Assembly: GCA_001771975.1 (NCBI GenBank)
Contig: MERE01000101.1
Location: 1-40,466, forward strand
Direction: 5' to 3'
DNA from: Betaproteobacteria bacterium RIFCSPLOWO2_02_FULL_68_150
GTDB lineage: Bacteria > Pseudomonadota > Gammaproteobacteria > Burkholderiales > SG8-39
Length of the DNA: 40,466 nucleotides
How positions within the stretch are numbered: position 1 is the stretch's first letter; each line of letters begins with the position of its first letter. The position numbers and the translations under genes are program-made. The notes under the pieces were generated by a model that saw only the letters and a list, made by a program, of their open reading frames with translations, made no database searches and was not told the DNA's origin. Shown piece by piece: positions 8,998 through 17,612 of the stretch.

Positions 8998-11495
8998 CAG
9001 TCCTCCTTGACCGCGCGCACGGGCGCCATGCCGGTGGCTTCGCGGCCGGAGACGTAGGCGGTGAGCAACGCCAATCCTATGAGCAGCAGCGACAATCCCG
9101 CCAGCAGGCCGTAGGGCAGATGCAGTTCCATGCCCCAGTTGAACGATTGGCGGTTGACTACATACACCAGCACCAGGCTGATGAGGGCGCCCAGTACCAG
9201 CCCCGCCGCCACGCCGAGCAGGGCCAGCAACCCGCCCTCGGCGGCGAGCATCGAGTTGATCTGCGCGCGCGTCATGCCGAGGTGGCGCAGCATGCCGAAT
9301 TCGCGGCGCCGCGACAGCACGATCGCGGCGACGCTCGATGAAAGGCCGAACAGACCCACCAGCACGGCGACCGCCTCGAGCGCATAGGTCACGGCAAAGG
9401 TGCGGTCGAACAGCCGCAGCGAAATGTCGCGGATCTCCCCGGGCGCCGCCATCTCGAGCAATTCGCCGCCCGGCAGCGCGCGCAGCGCCTGCATCGTGTC
9501 CGCTACGCTCGCTCCGGGCGCCAGCCAGAGCGTGGCGTCGTTGCTGCGCCGGTCGCCGGTCAGCTCTACGTAGAGCGCACGCTCCAGGACGATCGCGCCG
9601 TGCTGCCTGAGATAGTCGCGCCAGACGCCGGCAACCACGAACGGGTGATTGCGGCCGCCGACCGGCAGCGCGATGCGCTCACCGGGTGCGTAGCCGTACA
9701 GGTCCGCTACCGCCTCCGAGACCCAGGCCGGCGGCGGATCATCGCGCCTGCGTTGGTGGCGAGCGCCCACGAGCGGAAACACGAGCGCCGTCCCCTCGCG
9801 CGTCAGGTCGCGCGCCATGAGCGCGATCGGCGGGCGCCTCGCGTCGAGCGTGATGCGTCCGCTGCGGAGGAACTCCGCGCGCTGCACTTGCGGCAGCGCT
9901 TTCACGCGCACCTCGAGTTCCGGCTCGAGCCAGGCGGTCTCGCCGGCATGCGTGGTCCTGACGTACAGGTCAGCCGGCAGGACCGCGTCGAGCCACTGCT
10001 CGACCGAACTGCGCAGCGAAGCCACCATGATCGCCATCGCCACCATGAGCGAAAAGCTCGCCACGATCGCCGCGAGACTGACCATCGCCTGTCCGGGCGC
10101 GGCACGCAATTGCGCGAGCGCGAGCGCATACGGTACGCGCGCCGTGAGCGGGAGGCGCGCGAGCGCCGCCTGCGACAGCCACGGCATGAGCAGAATGCCG
10201 CCTACGAGCAGGCAGGCAATCGAGAGATAGCCGAACAGCGGAATGCCATCGAGCGGCCCGAATTGCGCCAGCACGGCGCCGGCCGCCAGCAGCGCCGCCC
10301 CCGGCCGCAACCCCGTCGCGCGCGCGAACAGACGCTGCTCGTCGCCGGCCTTGAGCGCCTGCGCCGGCGCCGTGCGCGCGGCATCGAGCGCGGGCAACAG
10401 CGCCCCGCCGGCCGCGATGGCGACGCCCGCGGCGAGATAGGCGATCGCGCTCCCAGCGGGAAAACTCAGCGCGGGCGCGACGCCGCGAAACATGCCCGCG
10501 CCGAGATCCGCGCCCGCAAAGCGCAGCGCCGCGCCGGCGAGCGCATAGCCGAGGGCGAGACCCGTCGCACTGCCGAGCACGCCGATCGCCGCCGCCTCGA
10601 CCAGCACCAGCCGCGTCACGCCGCGCCGCTCGAGCCCGAGCACGCGCAGCAGGGCATGCTCGCCGCGCCGGCGCGTCACCTCGAGCGCCTGCGCCGAAAA
10701 GACGAGAAAACCGCCCGTGAGAAGCGCCACCAGCGCCAGCACGTTCAGGTTGACGCGATACGCGCGCGACAACGCCGCGCCGCTGTCCTCGGCCATCTCC
10801 ACCGTGCTCACCAAGGTGCCGGCCGGCAGCAGCAAGGCGATGCGCGTGCGCATCGCCTCGCGATCGACGCCTGGCGCGAGGCGCAGGTCGACCCGGTTGA
10901 GCTGCCCGATCCGGTCGAGGCGCCATTGCGCCGTGGCGACGTCGGTGAGCGCGGCGGCGCCGCGCAAGGCCGACGCCGGCAGCACGCCCGCGATCTCCAG
11001 CTCTACGATGTCGAGCCCGGCCACGATGCGCAGCTTTTCTCCGGCGCCGAGCGCCAGCCGATCGGACGCCGCTGCCGAAAGGAAAACGACATCCGGCCGC
11101 AGCAGCTCGATGCGCCGCGCCGGATCGTCGGCGAACAGGGCCGGCTGCATTCGCGCCGCGCGCAGCGCATCGATCCCAACCAGGCGAATGGTGCGCTCGC
11201 CCGCGGCGAGACCGGCTTCGGCCTCAAGCACAGGACTCGCCGCCGCCACGCCGTCGAATTTCGCGAGCTGCACGTAGAGCGCCTCGTCGAATCCGCTGCG
11301 GCCGCCGCGCACCACCAGATCGGCTTCGCCGGCCAGCGAGCGCACGCCGGCGCCCAGCTCCTCCACCGCCGCGCGATTGATCAGGCTGACGGCAAAGCCG
11401 AGCGCTACGCCGAGCGCAATCCCGGCAATCGACAGCGCGGTGCGGCCCCACTGGTGGGCGAAGCGCGCGTTGAGAACGATGGCCAGGCGCCACAT
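8994..11495 (-). CDS. FtsX-like ABC transporter permease (large, two FtsX domains)
   Basis: Inner-membrane permease of 833 residues. One N-terminal helix (about 18-40) is followed by a periplasmic MacB-core-like domain, a first FtsX cluster (about 245-370), extra helices around 405-500, a second soluble domain and a last FtsX cluster (about 700-830). FtsX-type signatures include RRGEHALLRVLGLERRGVTR and RRREFGMLRHLGMTRAQINS. This is the layout of AttF/AttG-like or lipoprotein-type export permeases. It is coupled by ATGA to the lipocalin-like gene. An ATP-binding partner normally sits next to it, but the gene upstream, 44 nt away and divergent, is a nucleotide cyclase, so the ATPase must be elsewhere or missing. 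Confidence 0.93.
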   Translation of the reverse strand: MWRLAIVLNARFAHQWGRTALSIAGIALGVALGFAVSLINRAAVEELGAGVRSLAGEADLVVRGGRSGFDEALYVQLAKFDGVAAASPVLEAEAGLAAGERTIRLVGIDALRAARMQPALFADDPARRIELLRPDVVFLSAAASDRLALGAGEKLRIVAGLDIVELEIAGVLPASALRGAAALTDVATAQWRLDRIGQLNRVDLRLAPGVDREAMRTRIALLLPAGTLVSTVEMAEDSGAALSRAYRVNLNVLALVALLTGGFLVFSAQALEVTRRRGEHALLRVLGLERRGVTRLVLVEAAAIGVLGSATGLALGYALAGAALRFAGADLGAGMFRGVAPALSFPAGSAIAYLAAGVAIAAGGALLPALDAARTAPAQALKAGDEQRLFARATGLRPGAALLAAGAVLAQFGPLDGIPLFGYLSIACLLVGGILLMPWLSQAALARLPLTARVPYALALAQLRAAPGQAMVSLAAIVASFSLMVAMAIMVASLRSSVEQWLDAVLPADLYVRTTHAGETAWLEPELEVRVKALPQVQRAEFLRSGRITLDARRPPIALMARDLTREGTALVFPLVGARHQRRRDDPPPAWVSEAVADLYGYAPGERIALPVGGRNHPFVVAGVWRDYLRQHGAIVLERALYVELTGDRRSNDATLWLAPGASVADTMQALRALPGGELLEMAAPGEIRDISLRLFDRTFAVTYALEAVAVLVGLFGLSSSVAAIVLSRRREFGMLRHLGMTRAQINSMLAAEGGLLALLGVAAGLVLGALISLVLVYVVNRQSFNWGMELHLPYGLLAGLSLLLIGLALLTAYVSGREATGMAPVRAVKEDW

Positions 11496-11539
11496 GGCCC
11501 GTATCTTAATCGCCCGGGAGTGTTAGCCTTTGCGTCGCC

Positions 11540-13084
11540 ATGGGGCATATGCGGAGCATCGGCAGACGGGTCCTGGCTGATGTCGTGCTCGGGAATCTTG
11601 CGGGTGCGGTCCTCACTTTCCTTTATTTCCAGCTCCTCGACCCGGCAGCGCACGAGGGCGTCGGCCGCGTCGAGCGCGACGACCTGCTGTTCTTCGTGTT
11701 CGCTTCGGCCGCGATCGTCGCCGTCGGCTTCGCGTCCAGCGGCGGTTGGGCGCGCGCCGTGCTGAGATTCAGCGGAACGCCGCCGGCGGGAACCGACGGC
11801 GACGAGTTGCGCCGGCGTGCGTTGCTCGTCCCTGGCTTCTTCGCGCTGCTCTCGTTCGCCGCCTGGATGCTGGCGTCGCTCGTTTTCGGCGTGCTGCGGC
11901 CGCTGCTCAGCGACAGCTTCGCGGCCGGGCGGGCGCTGCGGCAGATCTTCGGCATCCTGTTCGTCTCCGGCACCATGGTCACGGCGCTCGTGTTTTTCCG
12001 CGTCGAGCGGCTGTGGCGCGACGAACTGCCGCGCTTTTTTCCCGACGGCGTCCTGAGCCCGATTCCGGTGCCGCGCTTGCGCGTACGCACGCGCATGCTG
12101 GTCGTCTTCCTGCTCATCGGCCTGCTGCCGCTCGCGGTGCTCGCGGTTGCGGCGCTCACCCGTGCGCGCGCCTTGCTCTCGGCCGATCCCGCGACCGCCG
12201 AAGAGATCATCCACAACCTGATCCTGGTCGTCAGCCTGCTCGCCGCCGCCGGCCTGCTGTTGTCGCTTCGGCTCGCGACCGCGCTCGCAGCGAGCGTTGC
12301 GCGTCCCTTGAGCGAGCTGCAGGCCGCCATGGCCCGCGTCGAGCGCGGTGCGCTCGATACACGCTGCGCGGTGCTGTCGAACGACGAGATCGGCGCGTTT
12401 GCCGAAGGATTCAACCGCATGGTCGCCGGACTGCGCGAACGCGAGGTGATCCGGGAAACCTTCGGCAAGTACATCAGTCCGGAAGTGCGCGACGAGATCC
12501 TCGCCGGACGCGTGCCTCTGGCCGGGGCGCTGCGCGAGGTTACGGTCCTCTTCGCGGACCTGCGCGACTTCACGCCCTGGGTCGAATCGACGCCCGCGAC
12601 CGAAGTGGTGGCCGACCTCAACGCCTACTTTACCGAGATGGACGGCGCAATCCGGGCGCATCGCGGCCTGGTGCTGCAGTTCATCGGCGACGAGATCGAG
12701 GCCGTGTTCGGGGCTCCGATCGCGGATCCGCAGCACGCCGATTCGGCGCTGCGCGCGGCGCTCGAGATGCGTCGCCGGCTCGAAGCCTGGAACGCCGCAC
12801 GGCGCGCGGCCGGCAAGATCGCCCTTCGGCATGGCATCGGAATCCATACCGGTACCGTGCTCGCCGGCAACATCGGCAGCGGCGAGCGCCTGTCGTACGC
12901 GCTGGTGGGCGATGCAGTGAATCTCGCCTCGCGCATCCAGTCGCTCAACAAGCAGCTCGGCACCGACGTTCTCGTCAGCGGAGCCACGCGGCAACGCCTC
13001 GGCAGCGGGTTCGACCTTTCGGCCCTGCCCGCGGTGCGGGTGAAAGGCCGCTCAGCGGAAGTCGAGGTCTACGCGGTCGCCTGA
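11540..13084 (+). CDS. Membrane adenylate/guanylate cyclase (class III) with HAMP domain
   Basis: Likely cyclic-nucleotide-producing membrane protein of 514 residues. An N-terminal membrane region with several helices (roughly 13-30, 50-66, 98-118, 136-153, 186-206, 226-250) is followed by a HAMP linker (about 252-305) and a class III catalytic domain (about 330-514). Metal-binding Asp340 (VLFADLRDF) and Asp384 (FIGDEIEAVFG) are present, as is the NLASRIQ arginine. The residue just before FIGD, usually Lys in adenine-selecting cyclases, is Gln380, so nucleotide preference is uncertain. The start could be this ATG or another 9 nt downstream; neither has a convincing ribosome site. It diverges from the FtsX gene, and nothing nearby shows what it senses. 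Confidence 0.9.
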   Translation: MGHMRSIGRRVLADVVLGNLAGAVLTFLYFQLLDPAAHEGVGRVERDDLLFFVFASAAIVAVGFASSGGWARAVLRFSGTPPAGTDGDELRRRALLVPGFFALLSFAAWMLASLVFGVLRPLLSDSFAAGRALRQIFGILFVSGTMVTALVFFRVERLWRDELPRFFPDGVLSPIPVPRLRVRTRMLVVFLLIGLLPLAVLAVAALTRARALLSADPATAEEIIHNLILVVSLLAAAGLLLSLRLATALAASVARPLSELQAAMARVERGALDTRCAVLSNDEIGAFAEGFNRMVAGLREREVIRETFGKYISPEVRDEILAGRVPLAGALREVTVLFADLRDFTPWVESTPATEVVADLNAYFTEMDGAIRAHRGLVLQFIGDEIEAVFGAPIADPQHADSALRAALEMRRRLEAWNAARRAAGKIALRHGIGIHTGTVLAGNIGSGERLSYALVGDAVNLASRIQSLNKQLGTDVLVSGATRQRLGSGFDLSALPAVRVKGRSAEVEVYAVA

Positions 13085-13159
13085 GCGCTCAGCGCTGCGC
13101 GAGCGCATTTTCGAAACGCTTCAACGTGTCCCCGGGCGCGGGAAATTCTTCGGGACATC

Positions 13160-14140
13160 CTAGTCGATAACGCGGTGGGCGCGCTTCAGCAGCGCCGCCG
13201 GCAGCGTCAGTCCGAGCGCGCCCGCTGTCTTGAGGTTGAGCACCAACTCGAACTTTTCCGACTGCTCGACGGCAATCGCGGCGGGCTGCGCTCCCTTCAG
13301 GATGCGGCTCGCAATCCGGGCGCCACGCCGCAGCGAATCGGCGATATCGGCGCCATAGGTCAGCAGCGCGCCGGCGTCGGCCCATTCGACGCGGTGTGCG
13401 ACCAGCGCGAGCCCGTTGCGCGCCGCGAACATTCCGATGTCGCGCCGGCGCGCAAACAGCGTCAGCGAGGAGCCCACCACCACCACCGTGACGCCATCGC
13501 GCCGGAAGCCGGCGAGAAGCTTGGCCACTGCCTCGTAGTTCGTGAACTCCGCCAGCGAAAGTTCCAATTTGGCGCGTTGCGCGGCGTCCTGGTGTGCCTG
13601 CTTCTGGCGTTCGTAGTCGGGGGCACGGCGATCGAGGAGGTATCCAATTCGTCCCACGCCCGGCCGCGCCTCCTTGAGCAGAGCAAACCGCCTTGCAACC
13701 ACGTTGCCGGACGCCCGTTGCACGCCGGTGGCATTGCGCCCCGGCCGCGCCAGCGACGCCACCAGTCCGCTCGTCACCGGGTCCGAAGTCGTCGTGAACA
13801 CGACCGGCAGCTTGTCGGTCACCTTGATCGCCGCCAGCGCAATACTGGCGCTGGTCGCAAAGATCAGATCCGGCCCGCGATCGGCGGCAACGGACACCAG
13901 CTGTTCCAGGTAATCCCGCATGCCGCGACCGGAAAGGCGTTCATAGGCGATGTTGCGGTCTTCCACCCATCCGAGGCGGCGCATCTCGTCGAAAAACGGC
14001 CGCACCGCCGGCTCGTCGTCCTCGGCATCGCCGGCGAACAGGACCACCACCCGCGCCTGGCGCGCCGGCTGCGCCCAGGCGGCACGCGGTGCCGCGAGGC
14101 TGACGCCGATCGCAGCGAGCAACGCCCTTCGCGAGTTCAA
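13160..14140 (-). CDS. ABC transporter substrate-binding protein (PF04392 type)
   Basis: Periplasmic binding protein of 326 residues. The N-terminus is a signal peptide (MNSRRALLAAIGVSLAAPRA, cleavage after AWA). The body has the two-lobed pattern of the uncharacterised ABC binding-protein family PF04392: RVVVLFAGDAEDDEP, FFDEMRRLGWVEDRN, PDLIFATSASIALAA, DPVTSGLVASLARPGRNATG. In other genomes some relatives bind amino acids. The start is TTG, chosen because AGGAGG lies 8 nt upstream, overlapping the stop of the preceding gene. No permease or ATPase is nearby, so it is an orphan, apparently cotranscribed with the oxidoreductase gene upstream. The ligand is unknown. Confidence 0.88.
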   Translation of the reverse strand: MNSRRALLAAIGVSLAAPRAAWAQPARQARVVVLFAGDAEDDEPAVRPFFDEMRRLGWVEDRNIAYERLSGRGMRDYLEQLVSVAADRGPDLIFATSASIALAAIKVTDKLPVVFTTTSDPVTSGLVASLARPGRNATGVQRASGNVVARRFALLKEARPGVGRIGYLLDRRAPDYERQKQAHQDAAQRAKLELSLAEFTNYEAVAKLLAGFRRDGVTVVVVGSSLTLFARRRDIGMFAARNGLALVAHRVEWADAGALLTYGADIADSLRRGARIASRILKGAQPAAIAVEQSEKFELVLNLKTAGALGLTLPAALLKRAHRVID

Positions 14141-14148
14141 GCCTGCGA

Positions 14149-14154
14149 CCTCCT
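14149..14154 (-). promoter_or_regulatory. Ribosome binding site fixing the TTG start of the PF04392 gene
   Basis: On the minus strand AGGAGG stands 8 nt before a TTG codon at 14140. It overlaps the TAG stop of the upstream dehydrogenase gene. Its strength and spacing support the unusual TTG start and suggest coupled translation. Confidence 0.75.
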
Positions 14155-15169
14155 AGAACCCTTCCAGCACCAGCTTGCCGACCACGTGCCCCTGTTCGAG
14201 CCGCTGGTGCGCCCGCTTCAGGTTGGCGGCATTGATGCTGCCCAGATTTTCCTTCAGCGTGGAGCGCAGCAGCTCCACCTCGACGAGCGCCGCGGCTTCG
14301 CAGAGCAGTTCGTGCTGCGCGATCATGTCGGCAGTGCCGAAGCTCGAGCGCGTGAACATGCCCTCCCACGAAAAGGCGAGGCTCTTCGGCTGCAGCAGCG
14401 CGAGATCCACGGGCCGCGCGTTGCGCACGATCGAGCCGATGCGGCCCTGCGGCTTGACCAGCCTGGGAAACTCCGCGAAGTAGCGGTCGGTGTCGCTGAA
14501 GCACACCACGTAGTCGACCTCCGGCTCGCCGAGCGCCTGCAACTGCTCGGGCAGCGCTCGCGTGTGATCGATCGTGGCATCGGCGCCGAGCGACCTGACC
14601 CACGCCGTCGACTCGGGTCTCGAGGCGGTTGCAATCACCTTCAGTTTCGCCAGTCGTTTCGCGAGCTGGATCGCGATCGAGCCGACGCCGCCCGCGCCGC
14701 CCAGAATCAGCAACGAGCGTCCGGCATGCGCACCGGATTTCGAGATTCCCATGCGCTCGAACATCAGCTCCCAGGCAGTGATCGTGGTGAGCGGCAGCGC
14801 GGCCGCCTCGGCAAACGACAGCGTCGCCGGTTTCCTGCCGACGATGCGCTCGTCGACGAGCTGAAACTCGCAGTTCGCGCCCGGGCGCACGATGCTGCCG
14901 GCGTAGTAGACCTCGTCGCCCGGACTGAACAGGGTCGCTTCCGGCCCCGCTGCCCGCACCACGCCTGCGGCATCCCAGCCGAGGATGCGCGGTGTCGTTT
15001 CCGCGGTGTCCTTCGGCGCGCGCTGCTTCGTGTCCAGCGGGTTCACCGAAACGGCCTTCACCTCGACCAGCAGCTCGCGCGCCTCGGCGACGGGCGTCTC
15101 GACGTCGAGATCGAGCAGCGCATCGGGATGGTCGATCGGAAGATAGCGGTACAGGCCGACGGCTTTCAT
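14153..15169 (-). CDS. Zinc-type alcohol dehydrogenase-like / quinone oxidoreductase family protein
   Basis: Cytosolic medium-chain dehydrogenase/reductase of 338 residues. A GroES-like N-terminal domain carries VKAVSVNPLDTKQR and GWDAAGVVRAAG. A Rossmann NAD(P)-binding domain follows, with LILGGAGGVGSIAIQLAKRL near 175. The catalytic zinc ligands of true alcohol dehydrogenases (Cys, HE pair, four-Cys loop) are not evident, and this subgroup is usually annotated as zinc-binding alcohol dehydrogenase by homology although it behaves like NADPH:quinone reductases. It is divergent from glnS (58 nt between starts) and precedes the orphan binding protein, whose ribosome site overlaps its stop. The physiological substrate is unknown. 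Confidence 0.92.
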   Translation of the reverse strand: MKAVGLYRYLPIDHPDALLDLDVETPVAEARELLVEVKAVSVNPLDTKQRAPKDTAETTPRILGWDAAGVVRAAGPEATLFSPGDEVYYAGSIVRPGANCEFQLVDERIVGRKPATLSFAEAAALPLTTITAWELMFERMGISKSGAHAGRSLLILGGAGGVGSIAIQLAKRLAKLKVIATASRPESTAWVRSLGADATIDHTRALPEQLQALGEPEVDYVVCFSDTDRYFAEFPRLVKPQGRIGSIVRNARPVDLALLQPKSLAFSWEGMFTRSSFGTADMIAQHELLCEAAALVEVELLRSTLKENLGSINAANLKRAHQRLEQGHVVGKLVLEGF

Positions 15170-15227
15170 GCGGGGTTCGGCAACGGGGTCAGAGTAAAAT
15201 CCTGCCGAATCATAACGCCCATTCTAA

Positions 15228-16910
15228 ATGGCCAAGCCTTCCCGGAGCCCGCAGCCGCCGTCCAGCTCCAATTTCATCCGCCAGATCATCGAGGCCGACC
15301 TCGCCTCGGGCAAGCACAAGCGCATTTGCACGCGTTTTCCGCCCGAGCCGAACGGTTACCTGCATTTCGGCCATGCCAAGTCGATCTGCCTCAACTTCGG
15401 GCTGGCGAAAGACTATGGCGGACGCTGCAACCTGCGCTTTGACGACACCAACCCGGAGAAGGAGGAGCAGGAGTACGTCGATTCGATCATCGATGCGGTG
15501 AAATGGCTGGGATTCGACTTCGGCGGCGCGGCGCTCTACGCGAGCGACTACTTCGACTTCATGTATCGCGCCGCCGAGTATCTGGTCGAGTCCGGCCACG
15601 CCTACGTCGACAGCCAGTCCGCCGAGGAGATGCGCGCCAGCCGCGGCACGTTTTCCGAGCCCGGCCGGGACAGCCCCTGTCGCATCCGCTCCCCGGCGGA
15701 GAACCTGCGCCTGTTGCGCGAGATGAGGGACGGGAAACACGCCGACGGCGCGCACGTGCTGCGCGCCAGGATCGACATGGCCTCGCCCAACATCAACCTG
15801 CGCGATCCGGTGATTTACCGCATCAAGAAAGCAACGCACCATCGTACCGGCGACACGTGGTGCCTCTACCCGATGTACACCTACGCGCATCCGATCGAGG
15901 ACGCGCTCGAGCACGTCACGCACTCGGTGTGCACGCTCGAGTTCGAGGACCAGCGGCCGTTCTACGACTGGCTGCTCGAGCGCCTCGCCGAGGGCGGCCT
16001 GCTCAAGCGGCCGCTGCCGCAGCAGATCGAGTTCGCGCGCCTCAACCTCACCTACGTCGTGTTGTCCAAGCGCAAGCTGGTCCAGTTGGTCCAGGAAGGC
16101 CATGTCGAGGGCTGGGATGATCCGCGCATGCCGACACTCATGGGCGCGCGCCGGCGCGGCTACACCGCCGAAGGGTTGCGCCGCTTCGCGGAACGCATCG
16201 GCGTCTCGAAGGCGAACCAGCTGATCGATCTTGCGGTGCTCGAGGACTGCATGCGCGAGCACCTGAACGAGGTCGCGCCGCGCCGCATGGCGGTGCTCGA
16301 CCCGGTGAAACTGGTGATCGAGAACTATCCCGATGATCGCGAAGAACAGGTGGACGTTCCCAATCATCCGCAGAAACCCGACTGGGGCAGGCGCCAGGTG
16401 CCGTTTGCGAGGGAACTGTGGATCGAGCGCGAGGACTTCATGGCAACGCCGCCCAAGGGCTACTTCCGGTTGTTTCCGGGCAATCGGGTGCGCCTGCGCT
16501 ATGCCTACGTCGTGGAGTGCATCGGGTACGACGTCGCGACAGAAACGGTTCGCTGCAGGCTGTTCGAAGATTCGCGCTCGGGAACGCCCGGCGCGGACCA
16601 GTACAAAGTGAAGGGCAACATCCACTGGGTGAGCGTCAAGCACGCCGGCGCCGCCGCAGTCGGGCTCTACGACCGCCTGTTCAAGGTACCGAACCCCGGT
16701 GGCGGCGAGCGGGATTTCCTGCTCGATCTCAATCCGGATTCGAAGAAGATGATCACGGCGAAACTCGAGCCCGCCCTGCGCAATGCGCAGGCGGGCGAAT
16801 GCGTGCAGTTCGAGCGGCACGGCTATTTCGTGGTCGACGGGCCGGATTCGGCGCCCGGCGCGCTGCAATTCAATCGCGCGGTGACTTTGAGGGATTCGTG
16901 GAGCCGGTAG
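15228..16910 (+). CDS. glnS: Glutaminyl-tRNA synthetase
   Basis: Class I aminoacyl-tRNA synthetase that charges tRNA-Gln with glutamine. In 560 residues it shows the start of the catalytic domain at FPPEPNGYLHFGHAKS, with the HIGH-type motif HFGH at 46-49. FDDTNPEKEEQEY follows, and the KMSKS-type motif reads VLSKRKL at 278-284. The C-terminal anticodon-binding beta barrels extend to the end (RLFPGNRVRLRYAY, GNIHWVSVKHA). The length matches bacterial GlnRS. Presence of GlnRS fits a gamma- or betaproteobacterium; many other bacteria use GatCAB instead. It diverges from the dehydrogenase gene and is followed by 196 nt holding the cspA promoter and leader. Confidence 0.97.
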   Translation: MAKPSRSPQPPSSSNFIRQIIEADLASGKHKRICTRFPPEPNGYLHFGHAKSICLNFGLAKDYGGRCNLRFDDTNPEKEEQEYVDSIIDAVKWLGFDFGGAALYASDYFDFMYRAAEYLVESGHAYVDSQSAEEMRASRGTFSEPGRDSPCRIRSPAENLRLLREMRDGKHADGAHVLRARIDMASPNINLRDPVIYRIKKATHHRTGDTWCLYPMYTYAHPIEDALEHVTHSVCTLEFEDQRPFYDWLLERLAEGGLLKRPLPQQIEFARLNLTYVVLSKRKLVQLVQEGHVEGWDDPRMPTLMGARRRGYTAEGLRRFAERIGVSKANQLIDLAVLEDCMREHLNEVAPRRMAVLDPVKLVIENYPDDREEQVDVPNHPQKPDWGRRQVPFARELWIEREDFMATPPKGYFRLFPGNRVRLRYAYVVECIGYDVATETVRCRLFEDSRSGTPGADQYKVKGNIHWVSVKHAGAAAVGLYDRLFKVPNPGGGERDFLLDLNPDSKKMITAKLEPALRNAQAGECVQFERHGYFVVDGPDSAPGALQFNRAVTLRDSWSR

Positions 16911-16937
16911 CACTGGCGCGCCAAGCGTTTGATTTGA

Positions 16938-16966
16938 TTGACGGAGTGTCGTAATACCTGTATAAA
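16938..16966 (+). promoter_or_regulatory. Sigma-70 type promoter of cspA
   Basis: TTGACG (16938-16943) and TATAAA (16961-16966) are separated by exactly 17 nt, a near-consensus sigma-70 promoter. Transcription should begin around 16973, giving a leader of about 130 nt before the cspA start. A long leader is typical of cold-shock genes. Confidence 0.75.
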
Positions 16967-17062
16967 CGACCGGGCAGGATTCTCAAGCAGTGAAAAGGCC
17001 GGTCAGGCGGTAGCGTTCGCGCTGTGCTCATCAGGTAGATTTTCTCTTCCTTGATTTTCCGC

Positions 17063-17084
17063 AGGGCAGATCGCCCTTTTCTTT
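17063..17084 (+). terminator. Terminator-like hairpin in the cspA leader
   Basis: AGGGC (17063-17067) and GCCCT (17073-17077) flank a 5-nt loop and are followed by TTTTCTTT-like sequence, ending about 22 nt before the cspA ATG. With a 5-bp stem it would be a weak terminator; it could be an attenuator or a temperature-sensitive leader element. It may also be chance. Confidence 0.35.
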
Positions 17085-17106
17085 CATTCAGATCGAGGAC
17101 ACAGAC

Positions 17107-17310
17107 ATGAGTACCGGTACCGTGAAATGGTTCAACGACGCCAAGGGTTTTGGATTCATCACGCCTGACGACGGCGGCAAAGACCTCTTCGTTCACTTTT
17201 CTGCCATCCAGGCCGGCGGCTTCAAGTCGCTGAAGGAAAACGACAAGGTGCAGTTCGACGTGGGCCAGGGCGCGAAGGGTCCGAACGCCACCAACGTCAA
17301 GCCGCTGTAA
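17107..17310 (+). CDS. cspA: Cold-shock protein, CspA family
   Basis: Small single-domain nucleic-acid chaperone of 67 residues that binds single-stranded RNA and DNA, melts RNA secondary structure and, in E. coli relatives, can act as a transcription antiterminator. RNP1 is KGFGFI (about 13-18) and RNP2 is LFVHFS (about 27-32); the N-terminus is [19 protein letters not shown] lies 7 nt before the ATG. It has its own promoter, a leader of about 130 nt and a strong terminator directly after the stop. The unknown cassette A begins 20 nt after that terminator. Paralogue numbering (cspA, cspD and so on) cannot be settled here. Confidence 0.96.
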   Translation: MSTGTVKWFNDAKGFGFITPDDGGKDLFVHFSAIQAGGFKSLKENDKVQFDVGQGAKGPNATNVKPL

Positions 17311-17326
17311 TGAGGCAGGCAGGCTG

Positions 17327-17355
17327 AAAAAGGCCCGGACTTCCGGGCTTTTTTT
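17327..17355 (+). terminator. Intrinsic terminator after cspA
   Basis: GCCCGGA (17333-17339) pairs with TCCGGGC (17342-17348) around a 2-nt loop (effectively 4 nt). An A-run precedes the stem and seven T follow it. It closes the cspA transcript, yet ends only 20 nt before the start of the next gene, so read-through would express cassette A. Confidence 0.9.
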
Positions 17356-17375
17356 GTTTCATCGGGGGACTCACC

Positions 17376-17612
17376 ATGCAAATCCTGGCACGCGGCCGAA
17401 TCGCGCACTGGAGCAGGGAAAAGATCGACACCTTGAGCACGCTCGAGCTGCGGCAGCTGCTCGCGAACGCGCAGCGGCTGCAGGAGACGGAAATCGCGGC
17501 GCTCTGCAACGAGTTGCTCGGCGCGCGCCCGAGAGGGCACGGCGTGGTGCGCCGGCAGAAGCCGAAAGGCAAAGCGGGCGCACCGGTTGCGCGCGGCAGG
17601 GCGACGGAATGA
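17376..17612 (+). CDS. Unknown cassette A gene 1: short helical protein with basic tail
   Basis: Unrecognised 78-residue protein, probably cytoplasmic. Residues 12-50 (starting WSREKIDTLSTLELRQLL) look helical, followed by LGARPR and a Lys/Arg-rich tail that could bind nucleic acid; this last point is inferred. It is paralogous to the first 78 residues of the 205-residue protein at 22147: by eye 49 of 78 positions are identical, including W12, REK, LST, ELRQL, ETE, LC and GARPR. It lacks the C-terminal domain present there. GGGGGA lies 6 nt before the ATG. It begins 20 nt after the cspA terminator and its stop overlaps the start of the next gene as ATGA. No own promoter is evident, so expression may depend on read-through from cspA. 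Confidence 0.78.
   Translation: MQILARGRIAHWSREKIDTLSTLELRQLLANAQRLQETEIAALCNELLGARPRGHGVVRRQKPKGKAGAPVARGRATE

Noticed and set aside
9600-11765. 721-codon plus-strand open frame opposite the FtsX permease
   Set aside because: Composition is Arg/Gln/Glu-rich shadow sequence; the permease on the other strand has clear helices and FtsX motifs.
13175-15442. 755-codon plus-strand open frame across the PF04392 and dehydrogenase genes
   Set aside because: It spans two well-supported minus-strand genes and their junction and has no domain.
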